Of a stretch of DNA of 64,000 bases, positions 1 to 9,359 are shown in pieces. A program made the translations under genes and the position numbers. The stretch comes from Armatimonadota bacterium. GTDB taxonomy: Bacteria; Armatimonadota; Fimbriimonadia; Fimbriimonadales; Fimbriimonadaceae. Under the pieces are notes generated by a model. That model had not been told where the DNA came from and ran no database searches. It saw nothing but the letters and a program-made list of their open reading frames with translations. The stretch spans positions 806,001 through 870,000 of the forward strand of contig JAFLBD010000001.1 of NCBI GenBank assembly GCA_017303935.1. The letters are read 5' to 3'. How positions within the stretch are numbered: position 1 is the stretch's first letter; each line of letters opens with the position of its first letter.

Positions 1-1538
1 ACGAAGCCTCAGATCTTTACGTCTCAACCAGTTCTGCTGGTGGCGGATTGCAGATGATGGTCGCAGGTGTGGTGAAGTCGATGTCTGCCGAATCAGCAGA
101 ACGAGCTGCACTCGGTGCAGGCGCGATCTTGATGGACACGCTGGCCGTCGATGATGGTCGAAAAGAATTCCAAAAGGTGGAGCGGCTGCGACAACTCCGC
201 CCCGACATTATCCTAATGTCAGGCGGTACCGATGGCGGTACCCGGTCGCACCTTATCGATATGGCTGAAGTCGTGCGACGCGCCGATCCAAAGCCGCGAT
301 TTGGCGACATGAAGCTCCCAGTGATTTTTGCGGGCAACATCGAAGCGCGGGATGACGTTCACGAAGTTCTCGGAAAGAATATCGCTCTCAAGATGGTGGA
401 CAACCTTCGTCCGACCATGGACCGAGAGAACCTTGATCCAGCGCGCGACGAAATTCACGAGCTGTTCCTTGAGCACGTGATGCAACAAGCACCTGGCTAT
501 AACAAGTTGCTGGAGTGGGCGAGCGAAGAAGTCATGGCCACTCCGAACGCGGTTGGCAAACTGATGAAGTCTTATGCCGACCAGGAGGGCATCAACGTTC
601 TCGGTGTTGACATCGGTGGCGCGACGACAGACGTTTTCTCGGTTTTCAGCGGAATCTATAACCGAACCGTGTCTGCGAACCTTGGCATGAGTTACTCGAT
701 TTGTAACGTTCTCAAGGAAGCTGGAATCGACAACATCGCTCGCTGGCTACCATTCGAGATCAATCCAAATGATGTTCGAAACCGGCTGCGCAACAAGATG
801 ATTCGTCCAACGACGATCCCGCAAGCCTACGAAGACCTGTTGATTGAGCATGCGGTAAGCCGAGAAGCTCTCCGGCTAGCGTTTGACCACCACAAGTCGC
901 TTGCTCGGTCGCTCACGGGTTCCCAACAACAGCGCGATGTCGGTCAGATTTTCGACCAAGCCGCATCCGGCTCCACTCTTATCAAGATGATGGACCTCGA
1001 CATGGTGATCGGCTCCGGCGGTGTGCTTAGCCATGCGCCACGACGTGCTCAATCGGCCCTGATGATGATGGATGCGTACCAACCAGAAGGCGTGACCATG
1101 CTCACTGTGGACAGCATCTTCATGATGCCGCACCTCGGCGTACTGTCCGAGCACCTATACGAAGCCGCTAAGGAAGTGTTTGAATACGACTGTATCGTCA
1201 AGTGCGGTCACTGCATTTCGCCAGTGGGCACATTGAAGGGCAATGAGCCAGCGCTGACCGTTTCTGGCTCCGGCCACAACTTCACAATGCCTCTCGGCCA
1301 GATCAAGGTGATTCCTTGCGATCGAAACGAGTTCATTGAACTGACGGTTACCCCGGCTAAAACTTTGGACATCGGTGCAGGCAAAGGTAAGGAAATCACC
1401 CGAAAGTTTGAGGGTGGAACCGTTGGAATCATCTTCGATACCCGCGGACGGCCATTCACTCTGCCGACCGACAATCCAACCCGAATCGCCAAGCTGCGAG
1501 AGTGGCTGGAAGCGATGGGCCTTCCAATTCCGAAGTAA
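1..1538 (+). CDS. MutL-family (GlmL-like) mutase accessory protein, 5' end cut by window
   Basis: The frame is open to the left edge (first full codon at base 3), so the N-terminus lies outside. The visible part starts in the conserved segment SSAGGGLQMMVAGVVKSM, followed by AAxGAGA and, near the middle, NVLGVDIGGATTDVFSV, an actin/ASKHA-type phosphate-binding motif. These mark the MutL family, encoded with adenosylcobalamin-dependent mutases such as methylaspartate mutase and thought to help them fold or reactivate. A GHCISP segment with two cysteines lies near the C-terminus. No mutase subunit is in the window, so the partner is unknown. It ends just before a strong terminator and faces fcl. 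Confidence 0.85.
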   Translation, partial: EASDLYVSTSSAGGGLQMMVAGVVKSMSAESAERAALGAGAILMDTLAVDDGRKEFQKVERLRQLRPDIILMSGGTDGGTRSHLIDMAEVVRRADPKPRFGDMKLPVIFAGNIEARDDVHEVLGKNIALKMVDNLRPTMDRENLDPARDEIHELFLEHVMQQAPGYNKLLEWASEEVMATPNAVGKLMKSYADQEGINVLGVDIGGATTDVFSVFSGIYNRTVSANLGMSYSICNVLKEAGIDNIARWLPFEINPNDVRNRLRNKMIRPTTIPQAYEDLLIEHAVSREALRLAFDHHKSLARSLTGSQQQRDVGQIFDQAASGSTLIKMMDLDMVIGSGGVLSHAPRRAQSALMMMDAYQPEGVTMLTVDSIFMMPHLGVLSEHLYEAAKEVFEYDCIVKCGHCISPVGTLKGNEPALTVSGSGHNFTMPLGQIKVIPCDRNEFIELTVTPAKTLDIGAGKGKEITRKFEGGTVGIIFDTRGRPFTLPTDNPTRIAKLREWLEAMGLPIPK

Positions 1539-1560
1539 TTTCGGATCCCCAACACAACAG

Positions 1561-1591
1561 AGCCCCTGCTGGATTTCCAGCAGGGGCTTTT
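1561..1591. terminator. Rho-independent terminator between MutL-like gene and fcl
   Basis: A perfect 13 bp inverted repeat (1561-1573 with 1576-1588, GC-rich) is followed by TTTTG on the plus strand. It lies 22 bp after the plus-strand stop and just past the minus-strand fcl stop. The T-run supports plus-strand termination; the minus side has no T-run. Confidence 0.85.
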
Positions 1592-1604
1592 GAATAGGTC
1601 TGAT

Positions 1605-2546
1605 CTAAACCCGGCTGACTTCGCCAGCGAGGAAAGAGTCGTATGCAGCCTGAATTCCGGCCACCAAGCTCTTCTCGGGGCGCCATCCCAGCCCGAACAG
1701 TCGCGAGACGTCATTAGTCTTTTCGGGAAATCCGTCCGGCTTTGAGGTATCCCAGACAATCTCGCCTTCATGACCGATCACTTGTTGAATCGTTGTGGCG
1801 AGCTCCTTGATCGAGACAGAAGTGCCAACACCGATGTTCACCATGTCTGGCACATCGTCGGTCTGCATGAGGAACAGGATCGCGCCAGCAACATCGTCGC
1901 TAAAGAGGAATTCTCGCCGCGGCGAACCAGTACCCCAGCAAGTGACAGGAGTGTTCCCCGCCAGCTTCGCCTCGTGGAATTTGCGGATCAATGCCGGAAG
2001 CACGTGGCTTGTTTGCAAGTCGTAGTTGTCGCCAGGCCCATAGACATTCGGCGGCATGACCGTAAAGTAGTTCCGGCCGAACTGCTTGCGAATCGATTGG
2101 CAGAGCACCAGTCCAGCAATCTTCGCGATCGCATAAGGAGCATTGGTCGGTTCTGGCTTGCCGCTTAGCAAGGCGTCTTCTGGAATCGGCTGGGCCGTAT
2201 CGCGAGGATAGATGCAGCTCGAACCAAGGAAGCAGAAGTTTGGAACTCCAGCCAGATGCGCACCCCAAATCAGGTTGCACTCCATCACCAGGTTCAGGCC
2301 GATGAAGTCAGCTGGATAAGTGGAATTCGCGCCAATGCCACCCACCTTCGCGGCGGCCATCACGATCCATTCCGGCTTTTCAGCCGCTAGAAAATCAGCC
2401 ACCGCCGATTGATTTTCGAGGTCTAGCTCGGCCCGAGTGCGAGTGATGATGTTATCGAAACCAGCTGCTTTGAGCTGGCGCACGATCGCCGAGCCCACTA
2501 AGCCCCGGTGACCCGCGACAAAGATCTTATCGGCTTTCTTCAGCAC
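1605..2546 (-). CDS. fcl: GDP-L-fucose synthase
   Basis: This 313-residue short-chain dehydrogenase is the epimerase/reductase that turns GDP-4-keto-6-deoxymannose into GDP-L-fucose, a precursor of surface polysaccharide. The NADP-binding GHRGLVG motif is at residues 12-18, the catalytic serine lies in LGSSCIYP (about 109-110), and the Tyr-Lys pair is Y138 and K142 in YAIAK. Length is normal for the family. The start overlaps the end of gmd by 20 bp, so the two enzymes of the pathway are transcribed together and probably translationally coupled. Confidence 0.95.
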   Translation of the reverse strand: MLKKADKIFVAGHRGLVGSAIVRQLKAAGFDNIITRTRAELDLENQSAVADFLAAEKPEWIVMAAAKVGGIGANSTYPADFIGLNLVMECNLIWGAHLAGVPNFCFLGSSCIYPRDTAQPIPEDALLSGKPEPTNAPYAIAKIAGLVLCQSIRKQFGRNYFTVMPPNVYGPGDNYDLQTSHVLPALIRKFHEAKLAGNTPVTCWGTGSPRREFLFSDDVAGAILFLMQTDDVPDMVNIGVGTSVSIKELATTIQQVIGHEGEIVWDTSKPDGFPEKTNDVSRLFGLGWRPEKSLVAGIQAAYDSFLAGEVSRV

Positions 2547-3621
2547 TCTGATACACCTTGAAGCCTTCGTTTCGAATCAGGGCATCCTTCTGCGCTGCTT
2601 CGAGGTCGGAGGCGACCATTTCCTTCACGAGTTCTTCGAACGATACCTTCGGTTCCCATCCAAGCTTGAGCTTTGCCTTTGTAGGATCGCCAAGCAAGGT
2701 CTCCACTTCGGCCGGTCGATAATAGCGCGGGTCCACGCCAATCACTTCTCGACCAGTAGCCTTGTCCACACCGACTTCTTGTTCGTCCTTGCCGCGCCAT
2801 TCGATGTCCATGCCAACTTCGCGGAAGGCGTGCTCGCACAGTGTGCGAATCGAATATTGCTTGCCTGTAGCCACAACAAAATCGTCTGGAGCGTCTTGCT
2901 GCAGCATCAACCACATCGCTTCGACATAATCACGGGCGTGTCCCCAGTCTCGAAGGCTGTCCATGTTGCCCAGGAACAGTTTCTTCTGAAGACCGACGCT
3001 GATTCGGGCTGCCGCGCGAGTGACCTTACGCGTGACAAATGTCTCACCTCGCAACGGACTTTCGTGGTTAAACAGAATGCCGTTACAAGCGTACATGCCA
3101 TACGATTCACGGTAGTTCACCGTGATCCAGTAGCCATACATCTTGGCCACAGCATATGGCGAGCGAGGATAAAACGGCGTGGTTTCCTTTTGCGGAATTT
3201 CTTGGACCAAACCATAAAGTTCCGAAGTCGATGCCTGATAGAACCGAACCTTGTCGGTCATACCAAGGATTCGAATCGCTTCCAACAATCGCAAGGTTCC
3301 GATGGCGTCGGAGTTTGCGGTGAACTCAGGCTCGTCAAACGACACCTTCACATGGCTCTGCGCACCAAGGTTATAGACTTCATCCGGCTGAACCTCTTGA
3401 ATCACACGAATCAATGAAGTCGAATCTGTAAGGTCGCCGTAGTGCAACTTGAACGGCAACCCTTCTTCATGAGCATCGTGATAGAGGTGATCAATGCGCT
3501 GGGTATTGAACAACGACGTGCGCCGCTTGATACCGTGGACCGAATAGCCCTTTTGCAATAGCAGTTCGGCAAGGTATGCGCCGTCCTGGCCGGTAATTCC
3601 TGTGATGAGTGCCGTTTTCAT
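2527..3621 (-). CDS. gmd: GDP-mannose 4,6-dehydratase
   Basis: It catalyses the first step of GDP-fucose synthesis, GDP-mannose to GDP-4-keto-6-deoxymannose, feeding the adjacent fcl product. The N-terminus [19 protein letters not shown] is the family NADP-binding loop, and [10 protein letters not shown] holds the catalytic Tyr and Lys. I chose ATG at 3621 because family members begin right before the nucleotide-binding strand; another ATG lies six codons upstream at 3639. First gene of the gmd-fcl operon, divergent from the gene at 3717. Confidence 0.95.
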   Translation of the reverse strand: MKTALITGITGQDGAYLAELLLQKGYSVHGIKRRTSLFNTQRIDHLYHDAHEEGLPFKLHYGDLTDSTSLIRVIQEVQPDEVYNLGAQSHVKVSFDEPEFTANSDAIGTLRLLEAIRILGMTDKVRFYQASTSELYGLVQEIPQKETTPFYPRSPYAVAKMYGYWITVNYRESYGMYACNGILFNHESPLRGETFVTRKVTRAAARISVGLQKKLFLGNMDSLRDWGHARDYVEAMWLMLQQDAPDDFVVATGKQYSIRTLCEHAFREVGMDIEWRGKDEQEVGVDKATGREVIGVDPRYYRPAEVETLLGDPTKAKLKLGWEPKVSFEELVKEMVASDLEAAQKDALIRNEGFKVYQSAEESR

Positions 3622-3716
3622 AAATGGTGTACGCCCCATAGTTTAGCAGTCGGGGCAACTTCCTGCGTTAACAACCGTACATTATCGGCAGTTCCATCGT
3701 GCTACCCTAGGTTCTA

Positions 3717-4052
3717 ATGAACTACTACGAAACATGGGTAGATCTCCTCCCCGGAGTCAAGGACCTCGAATTCACCGATGCAGTCGATCGATACCTCTCA
3801 AAATTGACTGAAATGGGCCGGATCGAAGGGTTTTCGATCAAGCGCCGAAAGTTCGGATTTGGGCCAGAAGTACTTGGCGAGTTCAACATCACGATGAGTG
3901 TCAAAGACCTGGCGCAACTTGATTCCGCGTTCATGATCGTCGCGGAGCGAGATGGCGAAATCGAGAAGTTGCATGCTGCCGTATTCAGCAAAGTCTGCAA
4001 CTACAAGTCCGCTCTCTACCGAGACTTTCCGGACGAAGTGCGCAAGCGCTAG
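3717..4052 (+). CDS. Small conserved protein, possibly DUF6614-like
   Basis: A 111-residue protein with no signal peptide or membrane segment. It starts MNYYETWVDLLPGVKD and contains the pattern KRRKFGFGPEVLGEF. From memory this resembles the small family DUF6614, of unknown function; I could not check this. Its last 4 bp overlap the end of the convergent response regulator gene. Confidence 0.6.
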   Translation: MNYYETWVDLLPGVKDLEFTDAVDRYLSKLTEMGRIEGFSIKRRKFGFGPEVLGEFNITMSVKDLAQLDSAFMIVAERDGEIEKLHAAVFSKVCNYKSALYRDFPDEVRKR

Positions 4053-4720
4053 CCCATAAACTTGTAGCCGACGCCGCGAACAGTGACCAGCCTTGTTGGG
4101 CTGGCAGGATCTTCTTCGATCTGCTCCCGAATCCACCGCACGTGCACATCGATCGTGCGAGACGACACGTATGCGTCTTGCCCCCAGACTCGGTCCAAAA
4201 GTTGTTCGCGAGTGAACACTTGCCCACTGTTTCTAACGAAAAAGTAGATCAGGGCGAACTCTTTCGGAGCAAATTCGATGGTCTTGCCGCTCAGAGTCAC
4301 CTCGTGCGTTTTGGGGTCGATTTTCAGGTTGCCGCTTTCAGCGACCTCAAGCGGAGTATCGCCAGTCGTTCGGCGAAGAACGGCGCGGACCCTAGCCGTG
4401 ACTTCCCCCAAATTGAACGGCTTCACGATGTAATCGTCCGCCCCGAGTTCCAGCCCAGCCACGCGGTCATCTTCACTGGCGCGCGCGGTCAAAAAGATGA
4501 TCGGGGTTTGGTGCTCCTTTCGGATTGCCCGGCATAGTTCAAATCCAGACCGGTTCGGGAGCATGACATCAAGCAAAAGCAGGTCCGGACGGACCTGCTT
4601 AAAGAGCCTCATTCCTTCTTCTGCCGAGTTTCCAACAAAAACGCTAAAGCCCTCCTTTCGGAGTTTGTGTTCTAGCGTTTCGCAAATTGTAGGTTCGTCG
4701 TCAACAAGAAGTATTTTCAT
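4049..4720 (-). CDS. OmpR/PhoB-type response regulator
   Basis: The 223-residue protein has an N-terminal receiver domain with acidic pocket DDE (7-9), phospho-acceptor D51 in LLLLDVMLP, T77 and K99 before Pro. The C-terminal half is a winged-helix DNA-binding domain ending in VTVRGVGYKF. It should be a transcription factor controlled by phosphorylation. No histidine kinase lies nearby, so it is an orphan here. It starts 3 bp after the stop of the gene at 4724, so the two are co-transcribed. Confidence 0.92.
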   Translation of the reverse strand: MKILLVDDEPTICETLEHKLRKEGFSVFVGNSAEEGMRLFKQVRPDLLLLDVMLPNRSGFELCRAIRKEHQTPIIFLTARASEDDRVAGLELGADDYIVKPFNLGEVTARVRAVLRRTTGDTPLEVAESGNLKIDPKTHEVTLSGKTIEFAPKEFALIYFFVRNSGQVFTREQLLDRVWGQDAYVSSRTIDVHVRWIREQIEEDPASPTRLVTVRGVGYKFMG

Positions 4721-4723
4721 GGT

Positions 4724-5845
4724 TTAAGTGGCGATGATTTCAACGTTCGCACGTGGAACGGTGACTTCTTCCCCACTTTCGAGCTTTGCCTTGAGCACGC
4801 GGACTTCGGTTCCCGATTCCAAGACAACCAGTGTTGCCGGAAGATCGGTGACCGTTCCCAACATTCCAAAGTACGGTTCTCGGATGATTCGAATCGGAGT
4901 CCCGGCCTTCAGCTCAAGTGCACCGCCCGCAGCAGATGTCGCCGCTCCGGTCAGTTCCAGCGGCACAATAATCTCAGGACGAATCACACCCGCGCGGATC
5001 TGAGTTGCCCCGTTCATACTGGCCCTTTTGCCTTCCAGCGACTTGAACAAATTGAAAGTCCGTTCTGCCATGTTCAGCTTGCCAAAGCCCTCGGTCACCA
5101 TCAAAGTGAAGGTGATCGGTTCTTGGCCGGTGATCGCAACGCCGATGTCGTATCCAAGGAATTCGATCAGGTCGCTATCGAGCACGCCGCCAGCCACCAG
5201 TCCGACTGCGCCGACTTCAGCCGCGCGCTTGAACGCACCCACCGTAACCAGCGACCCGCCGATCAAAATCTTGCCGGCGTCGTCATCTTTGATCGCGGAT
5301 TCATCCAGAACATCCGCGGCAGAGTTCACCGCCATTCGAATGATGCCGGTTCTCTCGCCACCGATTCCAAAGATGCCCTGGACCATCGCGCCGCGAGTCT
5401 CGACAATCGTGCCTTCGTCAGGGATGACTTCGGCAACGGTGCCTTCCATATAAGCGCTTAGGTCAACCGGGATCGAGGGTTCGCGGATCAAAACGTGCCC
5501 AGAAACCTCAGAGATCGACTCGATCACGCCGCTGAAATCGCTGTTCACAACCGACTTAAAGAGTCCAAAAAAGCCTTTGGTTTCGGCGATCATTTGGTTC
5601 TTCTCGACGGTGTCTCCAGCCTTCATCATCAAGGCGCTTTTCACGTCTTTTGCTTCGAGGCTCAGCTTTTCGGCAAGTTTGATGGTTTGCAGAATCCCCG
5701 GCAACATCGCTCGCGCCACGACGGTGTCTGGTTCGACTTTATCGCCGGATTTGACGCTAACGTCCCCTTTGATAGGCAATCGCCGAACTCGGCGAACGAC
5801 GATGTCATTGCTGACAGTTAGTCCAGGTGTATATGCACTCCCCAA
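4724..5845 (-). CDS. Uncharacterised protein with barrel-sandwich and KOW-like segments
   Basis: The N-terminal third carries repeated short segments of the kind K-S-G-D-K-V and K-A-G-D-T-V, as in lipoyl/biotinyl or RnfC-type barrel-sandwich domains. The end of the protein (IRIIREPYFGMLGTV, then a Val/Arg-rich strand pattern) looks like a KOW motif. There is no signal peptide. The start is TTG at 5845: a GGAGG Shine-Dalgarno sits 8 nt upstream and no better ATG is in frame. It is first in an operon with the response regulator. I do not recognise a function; the MutL-like gene nearby may be relevant, but that is a guess. Confidence 0.75.
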   Translation of the reverse strand: MGSAYTPGLTVSNDIVVRRVRRLPIKGDVSVKSGDKVEPDTVVARAMLPGILQTIKLAEKLSLEAKDVKSALMMKAGDTVEKNQMIAETKGFFGLFKSVVNSDFSGVIESISEVSGHVLIREPSIPVDLSAYMEGTVAEVIPDEGTIVETRGAMVQGIFGIGGERTGIIRMAVNSAADVLDESAIKDDDAGKILIGGSLVTVGAFKRAAEVGAVGLVAGGVLDSDLIEFLGYDIGVAITGQEPITFTLMVTEGFGKLNMAERTFNLFKSLEGKRASMNGATQIRAGVIRPEIIVPLELTGAATSAAGGALELKAGTPIRIIREPYFGMLGTVTDLPATLVVLESGTEVRVLKAKLESGEEVTVPRANVEIIAT

Positions 5846-6048
5846 GGCTCATTCCTCCGTGACAACCCTGTCATGGTGACGAGGGTCGAACGTTGCGTTA
5901 GTTTAGCATGGGATCAGAACGGGTTTTCAATTTGCTGTGGTTCGCCAGACGGCTTTTTTGAACTTTACGCGTGAAATGTTAAGGCGGGATTAACCAGAGG
6001 TGCCCTTGCAACGCCCTGTTTGAATCGGTCATACTCGTTGTTGACCTC

Positions 6049-6124
6049 GGGGGATTAGCTCAGCTGGGAGAGCGCCTGCATGGCATGCAGGAGGTCAGCG
6101 GTTCGAGCCCGCTATCCTCCACCA
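6049..6124 (+). tRNA. tRNA-Ala (GGC)
   Basis: A 76-base cloverleaf. The acceptor stem GGGGGAT pairs with ATCCTCC (one G-T pair), the D arm is TAGCTCAGCTGGGAGAGC, the anticodon loop ATGGCAT gives anticodon GGC, and the T arm contains GGTTCGAGCCC. CCA is encoded. Confidence 0.97.
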
Positions 6125-6135
6125 AGATTTACAAG

Positions 6136-6169
6136 ATTGCCCACACCGGTGAATGGTGTGGGCAATTTA
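6136..6169. terminator. Hairpin after tRNA-Ala, shared with convergent gene
   Basis: A perfect 12 bp stem (6136-6147 with 6155-6166) and 7-nt loop follow the tRNA by 11 bp and precede the end of the minus-strand gene at 6199. T-runs are short on both sides (plus: ATTTAC), so this is a modest bidirectional terminator. Confidence 0.6.
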
Positions 6170-6198
6170 CTTTGCGCTTGTCTGTTGCTGAGTTCGTT

Positions 6199-7323
6199 TC
6201 AGGCGATTCTCTTCCGCCGCCTTTGCCTGAGGGCGACCCCCACCAACCCCACTCCGAGAACAATCAGTTCAGATGGCTCCGGCACTGGGGTGAGGAGCAG
6301 GTTGTACTTGTAGTTAGTTCCCAAATAGCCGTTACAGATTATTTCTCGTCGGTTATTGATTCCGATCACCGTCAAGTTGAATCCATTTCGGTTCGTGATG
6401 GAATCAGTGAAGTCAACAAGCCCGGTCGACTGGGACCAGAAGAACTGCCTGGCCGAATTGTTTACGACACCAGTTACCACAACTTCTCCATTGTCATTGA
6501 TGTAGCTTGCCTCGCCAACAGGGTGCGGCACGACGCTTCGAACCCCAATGTCGATCTTATGTATCAATTGGCCCGAGGAATTCCAAATCGCCAAATATCG
6601 CCGGGTTGAATTGCTTAGAATTCCGCTAATCACGCCGCTGGAATTGATACTGCAAGCCACACCATAGTGACCCGCCAAAGCAAGGCCCGTATAGCTGCCA
6701 TCTGGGTTCCAGCGGATAGGGTTGAAGTTGACACATCCAACAATTGATCCTGCTTCATCAATGTCCCTGGCAAGGTTGTAGCCGTCCCAGTATCCGGGAT
6801 CAAGTAGTGCGCTACTCGTAGGTGAATACCGGATGGCGTTTCCTGTTCCGCCCGTTCCGCCATTTCCGAACCACTCGGCCCAACCTACTGCGGTATGGGC
6901 ATTGTTCATGGCAAATGACTCGAACCAATAGTTCTGTCCGTTATCCTGTACCAAAAGATCGGTCATTCCTACGCCTGGCGTCCAATACCCAACTTTGGTT
7001 CGACCAGAACCTGGGATCGGATTTCCATACACAACCACATCTCCGGCTTCGTTAATGCCACCTGAAGATACGCTGGTGTGTTGATGTACCGATGGAGTCG
7101 CAGTTTCCACTAAACCGTTCGTGTTCACACGGTAAATGTTCGCTGTACCCCACCCTTCAGCGGAAATCTGACCCGCATTGTTTATCCCGCTGAACACGAG
7201 TTGCGATTCACCGGGAACAACGACTTCGCGCATTGACCAAGTCAGCGCATACGACTGCGAGCCGAGTGCAACCACACCCGCAACCACCAGCAACCTCGTC
7301 CTCAATGCCAATCCCATCCCCAT
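6199..7323 (-). CDS. Secreted PEP-CTERM-anchored protein with HAF-like repeats
   Basis: The N-terminus has a signal peptide (RTRLLVVAGVVALGSQSYA). The body repeats short units of the type I-N-N-A/D-x-G-x-I/V, the pattern of extracellular HAF-repeat proteins. The C-terminus is a PEP-CTERM sorting signal: VPEPSEL, a hydrophobic helix, then RQRRRKR. Such proteins are exported and processed by an exosortase; none is in this window. Start could be ATG 7323 or the next ATG at 7317. Confidence 0.85.
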   Translation of the reverse strand: MGMGLALRTRLLVVAGVVALGSQSYALTWSMREVVVPGESQLVFSGINNAGQISAEGWGTANIYRVNTNGLVETATPSVHQHTSVSSGGINEAGDVVVYGNPIPGSGRTKVGYWTPGVGMTDLLVQDNGQNYWFESFAMNNAHTAVGWAEWFGNGGTGGTGNAIRYSPTSSALLDPGYWDGYNLARDIDEAGSIVGCVNFNPIRWNPDGSYTGLALAGHYGVACSINSSGVISGILSNSTRRYLAIWNSSGQLIHKIDIGVRSVVPHPVGEASYINDNGEVVVTGVVNNSARQFFWSQSTGLVDFTDSITNRNGFNLTVIGINNRREIICNGYLGTNYKYNLLLTPVPEPSELIVLGVGLVGVALRQRRRKRIA

Positions 7324-7384
7324 CAGTATATGACGAAACCGACAGAAACAAAATAAGATTCATGCCGATGGGGGACAACGATAC

Positions 7385-7416
7385 AAAAAAGAGGGGAGGC
7401 GCCGTGGCCTCCCCTC
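7385..7416 (-). terminator. Minus-strand Rho-independent terminator opposite the ahcY leader
   Basis: A perfect 10 bp GC-rich stem (7391-7400 with 7407-7416) and 6-nt loop are followed on the minus strand by six Ts (A-run 7385-7390). No convincing minus-strand gene ends just upstream, so its client transcript is unclear. Confidence 0.75.
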
Positions 7417-7515
7417 TGCGTGAACAGCGAAGATTACGGCAGGTTGTCGCCGAGCTCGAAGCTCGCCACCACATTCTGAGTGAGAATGAGGGCGGATTGA
7501 TTTTCGAACGTGAAA

Positions 7516-7556
7516 ATGGCACCAATGAGCCTACGGTGGCCTGAATTTGGTGCCAT
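7516..7556. repeat. 10 bp inverted repeat upstream of the SAH riboswitch
   Basis: ATGGCACCAA (7516-7525) is repeated inverted as TTGGTGCCAT (7547-7556), separated by 21 bp. It lies 11 bp before the riboswitch and could be an operator or an extra RNA stem; no function is established. Confidence 0.5.
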
Positions 7557-7566
7557 AATTTGTATT

Positions 7567-7626
7567 GCTGAGGAGCGTTGCGATCCAGATTTGATTGGAC
7601 TAGGCTCAGCACCGTTTTCTGCGCAA
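7567..7626 (+). promoter_or_regulatory. S-adenosylhomocysteine (SAH) riboswitch of ahcY
   Basis: The segment contains the SAH aptamer signature GAGGAGCGTTGC followed by AGGCTC. Stem P1 is GCTGAG (7567-7572) with CTCAGC (7605-7610), and an inner stem is TCCA (7584-7587) with TGGA (7596-7599). The pseudoknot is TTGCG (7578-7582) with CGCAA (7622-7626). Its gene is ahcY, the usual client, about 118 bp downstream. In known cases SAH binding raises expression of the SAH-degrading enzyme. A GGAGC/GCTCC hairpin around a T-run between aptamer and start may be part of the expression platform. Confidence 0.88.
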
Positions 7627-7744
7627 TACCTGTTGTTCGGAAAGTGGATCAAACGGCGCTCGCGATCGAAAAATTGTTTCGGTTGGGAGCGTCTTTTTTG
7701 TTGCTCCTTGCCGAAGATTGAAACAGTTCTAAAAGAGAAACACG

Positions 7745-9154
7745 ATGGCAGCAACAATGAAAACAAATGACTTTCATGTCGCGGACCTGAGCCTCGCCGC
7801 TTGGGGACGAAAAGAAATCAAAATCGCCGAAACCGAAATGCCGGGCTTGATGGCGATTCGGAAAGAATATTCGGCGTCCAAGCCTCTGGCTGGCGCCAAG
7901 ATCGCCGGCTCGCTTCACATGACGATTCAGACTGCGGTCTTGATCGAAACTCTGGTCGATCTCGGCGCAGAAGTTCGATGGGTCAGCTGCAACATTTACA
8001 GCACCCAAGATCACGCCGCAGCTGCGATCGCAGCCGCTGGCGTCCCAGTTTTTGCCTATAAGGGCGAAACGCTTGCCGAATATTGGGACTACACCCACCG
8101 ATTGATGGAGTGGCACGACGGCGGAACTCCAAACATGATTTTGGACGATGGCGGCGACGCTACCCTTTTGGTGTTGCTCGGTAGCCGCGCAGAGACCGAC
8201 GCCTCGCTGATCAGTAATCCGACCAGCGAAGAAGAGGAATTTCTGTTCGCGAGCATCAAGCAGAAGCTGGCGGTCGATCCGACGTTCTATAGCCGAATCA
8301 AGGCCAACATCCAAGGCGTCAGCGAAGAGACTACCACCGGTGTACACCGACTGTACCAACTTCAAAAAGAAGGTCGGCTCCCATTCCCGGCGTTCAACGT
8401 CAACGATTCGGTTACCAAGAGCAAGTTCGACAATCTGTACGGTTGCCGAGAATCTCTGGTTGACGGCATCAAGCGCGCTACTGACGTGATGGTCGCCGGC
8501 AAAATTGCCGTCGTCTGCGGTTATGGCGACGTTGGCAAGGGCAGCGCCCAAGCACTCCGCGCACTCAGCGCTCAAGTTTGGGTGACCGAGATCGATCCAA
8601 TCTGCGCACTGCAAGCCGCAATGGAAGGCTACCGAGTGGTCACGATGGACTACGCTTGCAAGCACGCGGACATCTTCGTGACCGCGACTGGCAACTTCCA
8701 CGTGATCAACCACGAGCACATGAAGCAGATGAAGGATCAAGCCATCGTCTGCAACATCGGCCACTTCGACAACGAGATTGATGTGGCTTCGCTCGCCGAA
8801 TACGAGTGGGATGAAATCAAGCCGCAAGTGGACCATGTGGTGTTCCCAGACGGCAAGCGGATCATCATGCTGGCCAAGGGCCGATTGGTGAACTTGGGCT
8901 GCGGTACTGGCCACCCAAGCTATGTGATGAGCAGCAGCTTCGCTAACCAGGTGATCGCTCAGATCGAACTTTGGACCAAGCGCGGCGAATACGCTCCTGG
9001 AGTCTATGTGCTGCCGAAGCATCTGGACGAAAAGGTTGCTCGCTTACAATTGACCAAGCTCGGAGTCGAACTCACCCAACTGACCGAAACTCAGGCCAAC
9101 TACATCGGAGTGCCTGTCAACGGACCCTACAAGACTGACACTTATCGGTATTAA
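7745..9154 (+). CDS. ahcY: Adenosylhomocysteinase
   Basis: The 469-residue enzyme hydrolyses S-adenosylhomocysteine to adenosine and homocysteine, clearing the by-product of methyltransferases. Family features are [14 protein letters not shown], the NAD-binding loop [23 protein letters not shown], and the C-terminal KTDTYRY. Length is normal. The ATG at 7745 has only a weak purine-rich stretch before it. Expression is probably controlled by the SAH riboswitch upstream; a hairpin follows the stop. The gene appears monocistronic. Confidence 0.97.
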   Translation: MAATMKTNDFHVADLSLAAWGRKEIKIAETEMPGLMAIRKEYSASKPLAGAKIAGSLHMTIQTAVLIETLVDLGAEVRWVSCNIYSTQDHAAAAIAAAGVPVFAYKGETLAEYWDYTHRLMEWHDGGTPNMILDDGGDATLLVLLGSRAETDASLISNPTSEEEEFLFASIKQKLAVDPTFYSRIKANIQGVSEETTTGVHRLYQLQKEGRLPFPAFNVNDSVTKSKFDNLYGCRESLVDGIKRATDVMVAGKIAVVCGYGDVGKGSAQALRALSAQVWVTEIDPICALQAAMEGYRVVTMDYACKHADIFVTATGNFHVINHEHMKQMKDQAIVCNIGHFDNEIDVASLAEYEWDEIKPQVDHVVFPDGKRIIMLAKGRLVNLGCGTGHPSYVMSSSFANQVIAQIELWTKRGEYAPGVYVLPKHLDEKVARLQLTKLGVELTQLTETQANYIGVPVNGPYKTDTYRY

Positions 9155-9169
9155 GAGTTCAAAACAGAG

Positions 9170-9208
9170 AGGGCTGGGGAGGTCGCTTGACTTTTCCCCA
9201 GCCCTTGT
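9170..9208 (+). terminator. Terminator after ahcY
   Basis: An 11 bp perfect GC-rich stem (9170-9180 with 9195-9205) with a 14-nt loop lies 15 bp after the ahcY stop. The following bases are TGTTAC, so the T-run is poor. Confidence 0.65.
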
Positions 9209-9239
9209 TACATAATTCAGCTTGCCTTAAGACAGCAGG

Positions 9240-9359
9240 GGGTGAGAAATCGCCTTAATCATCCAGCCGAGGGAGACAATATTGAATAGGAACCGCGCGG
9301 ACACTTCGGTGTCGCGTTCCCTGCTCGTGAAGTCCACCTTTTGGCTCACGGGTTTTTTT
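9240..9359 (+). promoter_or_regulatory. Ribosomal protein L10-type leader with attenuator
   Basis: The leader before rplJ folds into two clear stems. The first is capped by a TTCG tetraloop (GACAC 9300-9304 with GTGTC 9309-9313, extended by GGAAC 9289-9293 with GTTCC 9316-9320). The second is a terminator: CGTG 9326-9329 with CACG 9347-9350, inner CCA/TGG pairs, then seven Ts at 9353-9359. Position in front of rplJ-rplL and the terminator suggest autogenous attenuation by the L10-L12 complex, as known for this operon; the L10 binding site itself I infer only by position. Confidence 0.65.

Noticed and set aside
7434-7556. Minus-strand 40-codon frame ending before a terminator
   Set aside because: No Shine-Dalgarno, no recognised similarity, and it is opposite regulatory RNA; kept only as part of a finding.
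7649-9022. A long minus-strand open frame (about 450 codons) opposite ahcY
   Set aside because: It mirrors the conserved ahcY gene, has His/Val-rich nonsense composition and would have to start within ahcY coding sequence.
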